A stretch of 64,000 bases of DNA from Bacteroides oleiciplenus YIT 12058. Lineage in GTDB: Bacteria; Bacteroidota; Bacteroidia; Bacteroidales; Bacteroidaceae. Below, one piece after another: positions 62,318 through 64,000 of this stretch; position 1 is the first letter of the stretch; every line of letters starts with the position of its first letter. The translations under genes and the position numbers were made by a program. The DNA is taken from assembly GCF_000315485.1 (NCBI RefSeq), contig NZ_JH992940.1, forward strand, positions 1,152,164-1,216,163, read 5' to 3'. The notes under the pieces were generated by a model. It had not been told where the DNA came from. It ran no database searches and was given only the letters and a program-made list of their open reading frames with translations.

Positions 62318-63616
62318 ATGGAAAACAACAAAGAACATCATATAGAAAGAACGAACTTTGACGCATTTGTTCATGCTGTCGGTTCGGAAATAGAACAGGC
62401 GCAAGTCAGGCTGATTACCGCAGCCAATGCGCAAATGCTGTTCCATTATTGGAAAATAGGAAACTATATCCTGTATCATCAGAACTTACAAGGCTGGGGA
62501 AGCAAAATCATCAAGCAACTGGCAAAGGCTATCCGGCTCAATTACCCTGAAAAGAAAGGCTATTCGGAACGTAACCTTACTTATATGTGCCAATTCGCAC
62601 GGTCATATCCGCTGAACGTGCTACGAAGTTTCATTGATACGGATGCAAGGCTATCTGTTCCAAGCATACAGAAGGTCGCAGATGAAGTCTTGAAACTAAA
62701 CAACGGACAATTTACGCAAGAACTTACTGCGCAAATACAATCCACTGATAGTCAGTTGTTAGAATTTACGCAAGAACCTCTTGCGCAAATTCAGAATGTT
62801 GCCAAAACTGTATCTGCCATTTACCGGATAACGATTGAGGATATAGAAAAATTATTTTTGGCATCCCCTGTTGCCAGAATAAATTGGGCAAGTCATGTAA
62901 TTATGCTCAATAATTCGCTTCCATTAGGTGTAAAATATTGGTACATGAAACAATCGGTAGAAATGGGTTGGAGCAGCAATGTTCTTAAAATACAAATTGA
63001 AACCAACCTATATAACAGACAAATCAGTAACAACAAGGTAAACAATTTTACAGCCACACTTCCAGCACCACAAAGCGACCTTGCCAATTACCTGTTGAAA
63101 GACCCGTATATCTTCGATTTGGCAGGAGCGAAAGAAAAGGCAGACGAAAGGGACATAGAGGAACAACTGGTAAAACACGTTACCCGTTATTTGTTGGAAA
63201 TGGGCAACGGTTTTGCCTTTGTCGCCCGGCAGAAGCATTTTCAAATTGGCAACAGCGATTTCTTTGCCGACTTGATTCTATATTCCATTCCGCTACACGC
63301 ATACATTGTAGTGGAATTAAAGGCTACTCCATTCAAGCCGGAGTATGCAGGACAACTGAACTTCTACATCAATGTGGTGGATGACAAACTGAGGGGAGAA
63401 AATGACAACAAGACTATCGGGCTGTTGCTGTGCAAGGGAAAAGATGAAGTTGTGGCACAATACGCTTTGACAGGCTACGACCAGCCGATAGGTATCAGTG
63501 ATTACCAGTTGAGCAAGGCTATACCCGAAAATTTGAAATCAGCTTTGCCAAGTGTGGAAGAGGTGGAAGAAGAACTGGCATCTTTCCTTGACAAGGACAA
63601 TAATCCCCAAAATTGA
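62318..63616 (+). CDS. DUF1016 (YhcG-like) nuclease-domain protein, second copy
   Basis: A 432-residue homologue of the first element's DUF1016 protein. N-terminal HYWKIGNYILYHQN and KKGYSERNLTYMCQFARSYP, and the PDDEXK core FQIGNSDFFADLILYSI...VVELK are preserved. Most divergence lies in the linker (about 105-165), which encodes TQELTAQ and TQEPLAQ from two palindromic DNA repeats. The function remains predicted: nuclease on a mobile element. Confidence 0.85.
   Translation: MENNKEHHIERTNFDAFVHAVGSEIEQAQVRLITAANAQMLFHYWKIGNYILYHQNLQGWGSKIIKQLAKAIRLNYPEKKGYSERNLTYMCQFARSYPLNVLRSFIDTDARLSVPSIQKVADEVLKLNNGQFTQELTAQIQSTDSQLLEFTQEPLAQIQNVAKTVSAIYRITIEDIEKLFLASPVARINWASHVIMLNNSLPLGVKYWYMKQSVEMGWSSNVLKIQIETNLYNRQISNNKVNNFTATLPAPQSDLANYLLKDPYIFDLAGAKEKADERDIEEQLVKHVTRYLLEMGNGFAFVARQKHFQIGNSDFFADLILYSIPLHAYIVVELKATPFKPEYAGQLNFYINVVDDKLRGENDNKTIGLLLCKGKDEVVAQYALTGYDQPIGISDYQLSKAIPENLKSALPSVEEVEEELASFLDKDNNPQN
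62712..62788 (+). repeat. Two 23-bp palindromes within second DUF1016 gene
   Basis: Copies at 62712-62734 and 62766-62788, again 54 bp apart. The second folds as CGCAAGA / TCTTGCG, while element 1 has CGCAGGA / TCCTGCG at the same place, so both arms changed together. Confidence 0.7.
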
Positions 63617-63621
63617 GGTCT

Positions 63622-64000
63622 ATGGCAGGAGAGATTAACAAACTGATTCCCCTATACGGAGAACTCAACAGGATATATAATGATTGGGTGACCAATTATG
63701 CTTTTTCTTTTGACAAGCAAAAATTCATCACCGATTTTTACAGGCAGCACAATGATACAAAGGCTTTTGAATCCGCTATCCTTGAACTGGTACTTGACAA
63801 GCATAAAGAACAATACACATTGATTCTCAATAGTTTAAAAATCGAAATAGAAAAGAATATACGGGCTTATGAAACAAAACCGCTGAATGATGACATCATA
63901 AAGCGTGTGTGTTTTCACTACGCAGACAGACGTAATTCTGCAATTAGAGACCAGTTGGAGATTACCACCAAGTTGCACGAGCCTTTGAATGACGCATACC
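63622..64000 (+). CDS. Element orf of unknown function, truncated by window end
   Basis: An ATG at 63622 opens a frame running to the edge, starting MAGEINKLIPLYGELNRIYN and continuing through YAFSFDKQKF and LELVLDKHKEQYTLILNSLK. It matches the N-terminus of the 339-residue protein at 44288. The two diverge after about residue 95 (HYADRRNSAIRDQLEITTK here). It starts 5 bp after the DUF1016 stop. The full length cannot be seen. Confidence 0.75.
   Translation, partial: MAGEINKLIPLYGELNRIYNDWVTNYAFSFDKQKFITDFYRQHNDTKAFESAILELVLDKHKEQYTLILNSLKIEIEKNIRAYETKPLNDDIIKRVCFHYADRRNSAIRDQLEITTKLHEPLNDAY

Larger units (their letters stand above)
60793..64000. mobile_element. Second NBU2-family element, left part only
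   Basis: An att core is followed by the same integrase leader, integrase, DUF1016 gene and orf order as the first element, continuing off the right edge. Synonymous differences from the first copy are frequent while proteins are highly similar, so it is a separate lineage rather than a fresh duplication. Cargo is not visible. Confidence 0.88.

Noticed and set aside
60793..63616. Recent tandem duplication of the first element
   Set aside because: Frequent silent differences and a divergent linker and downstream orf indicate separate lineages.

Overview
The window is a chromosomal segment of a human-gut Bacteroides species. The evidence is the repeated Bacteroides -7 promoter element TAnnTTTG upstream of most genes, typical Bacteroides families (subclass A2 beta-lactamase, NigD-like lipoprotein, DUF6078, propeller/Y_Y_Y regulator, GH43 and GH130 enzymes, class I FbaB-type aldolase), and an integrated NBU2-type mobilizable transposon. 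The species cannot be fixed from the sequence alone.

Layout. 1-9.4 kb: a histidine kinase that has lost its N-terminus, a PAP2 phosphatase with a barrel-like tail, a class A beta-lactamase overlapping a NUDIX gene, an AraC regulator beside the remnant of another, a maltose-type O-acetyltransferase, an arginase-family protein with a disturbed start, and an OmpR-type two-component system. 9.4-13.7 kb: MgtA-type Mg P-ATPase, preceded by 11-bp-spaced direct repeats that look like response-regulator boxes, then an OprB-like porin and a YtxH-like protein. 13.8-20.3 kb: a membrane propeller-AraC regulator followed by a triple-GH43 enzyme. 20.3-30.4 kb: housekeeping and accessory genes (membrane MutS-like ATPase, isochorismatase-type hydrolase, a catalytically degenerate serine-hydrolase/DUF302 fusion, glutamine synthetase, DUF202, FabH, flavin-reductase-like lipoprotein, Vat/CatB-like acetyltransferase, FAM151/GDPD-like protein). 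30.4-36.1 kb: a decayed gene, FbaB aldolase, and a small lysine-rich ORF - GH130 - GT4 operon on the minus strand. 36.2-41.2 kb: an arsenic operon arsR-E-F-G-D-A-acr3 with two palindromic ArsR-type operators.

41.47-52.69 kb is an NBU2-like element of 11.2 kb. It holds integrase, DUF1016 nuclease, an orf of unknown function, DUF3853, a RepA-like ATPase, an iteron-like array, primase, an oriT-like hairpin cluster, relaxase, then cargo: a SnoaL-like protein, a broken GNAT, lnu(AN2) lincosamide nucleotidyltransferase and mef(En2) macrolide efflux. It sits at the 3' end of tRNA-Ser(UGA), whose terminal 13 bp are the attachment core. A second, diverged element of the same family begins at 60.79 kb and runs off the right edge. 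Between them lie a DUF6078 gene, pflB-pflA, an ECF sigma / dual-membrane anti-sigma / NigD-like locus (the kind linked to vesiculation in gut Bacteroidota), and an aquaporin.

The most unusual signals are: intergenic arrays of 22-23-bp dyad-symmetric units, with a different sequence at each locus; paired palindromes inside both DUF1016 genes whose arms co-vary between the two elements; matching GGGTGT arm-type repeats at both ends of the element; a four-copy alternating iteron array; and a serine-hydrolase-like protein that has lost all three catalytic motifs.
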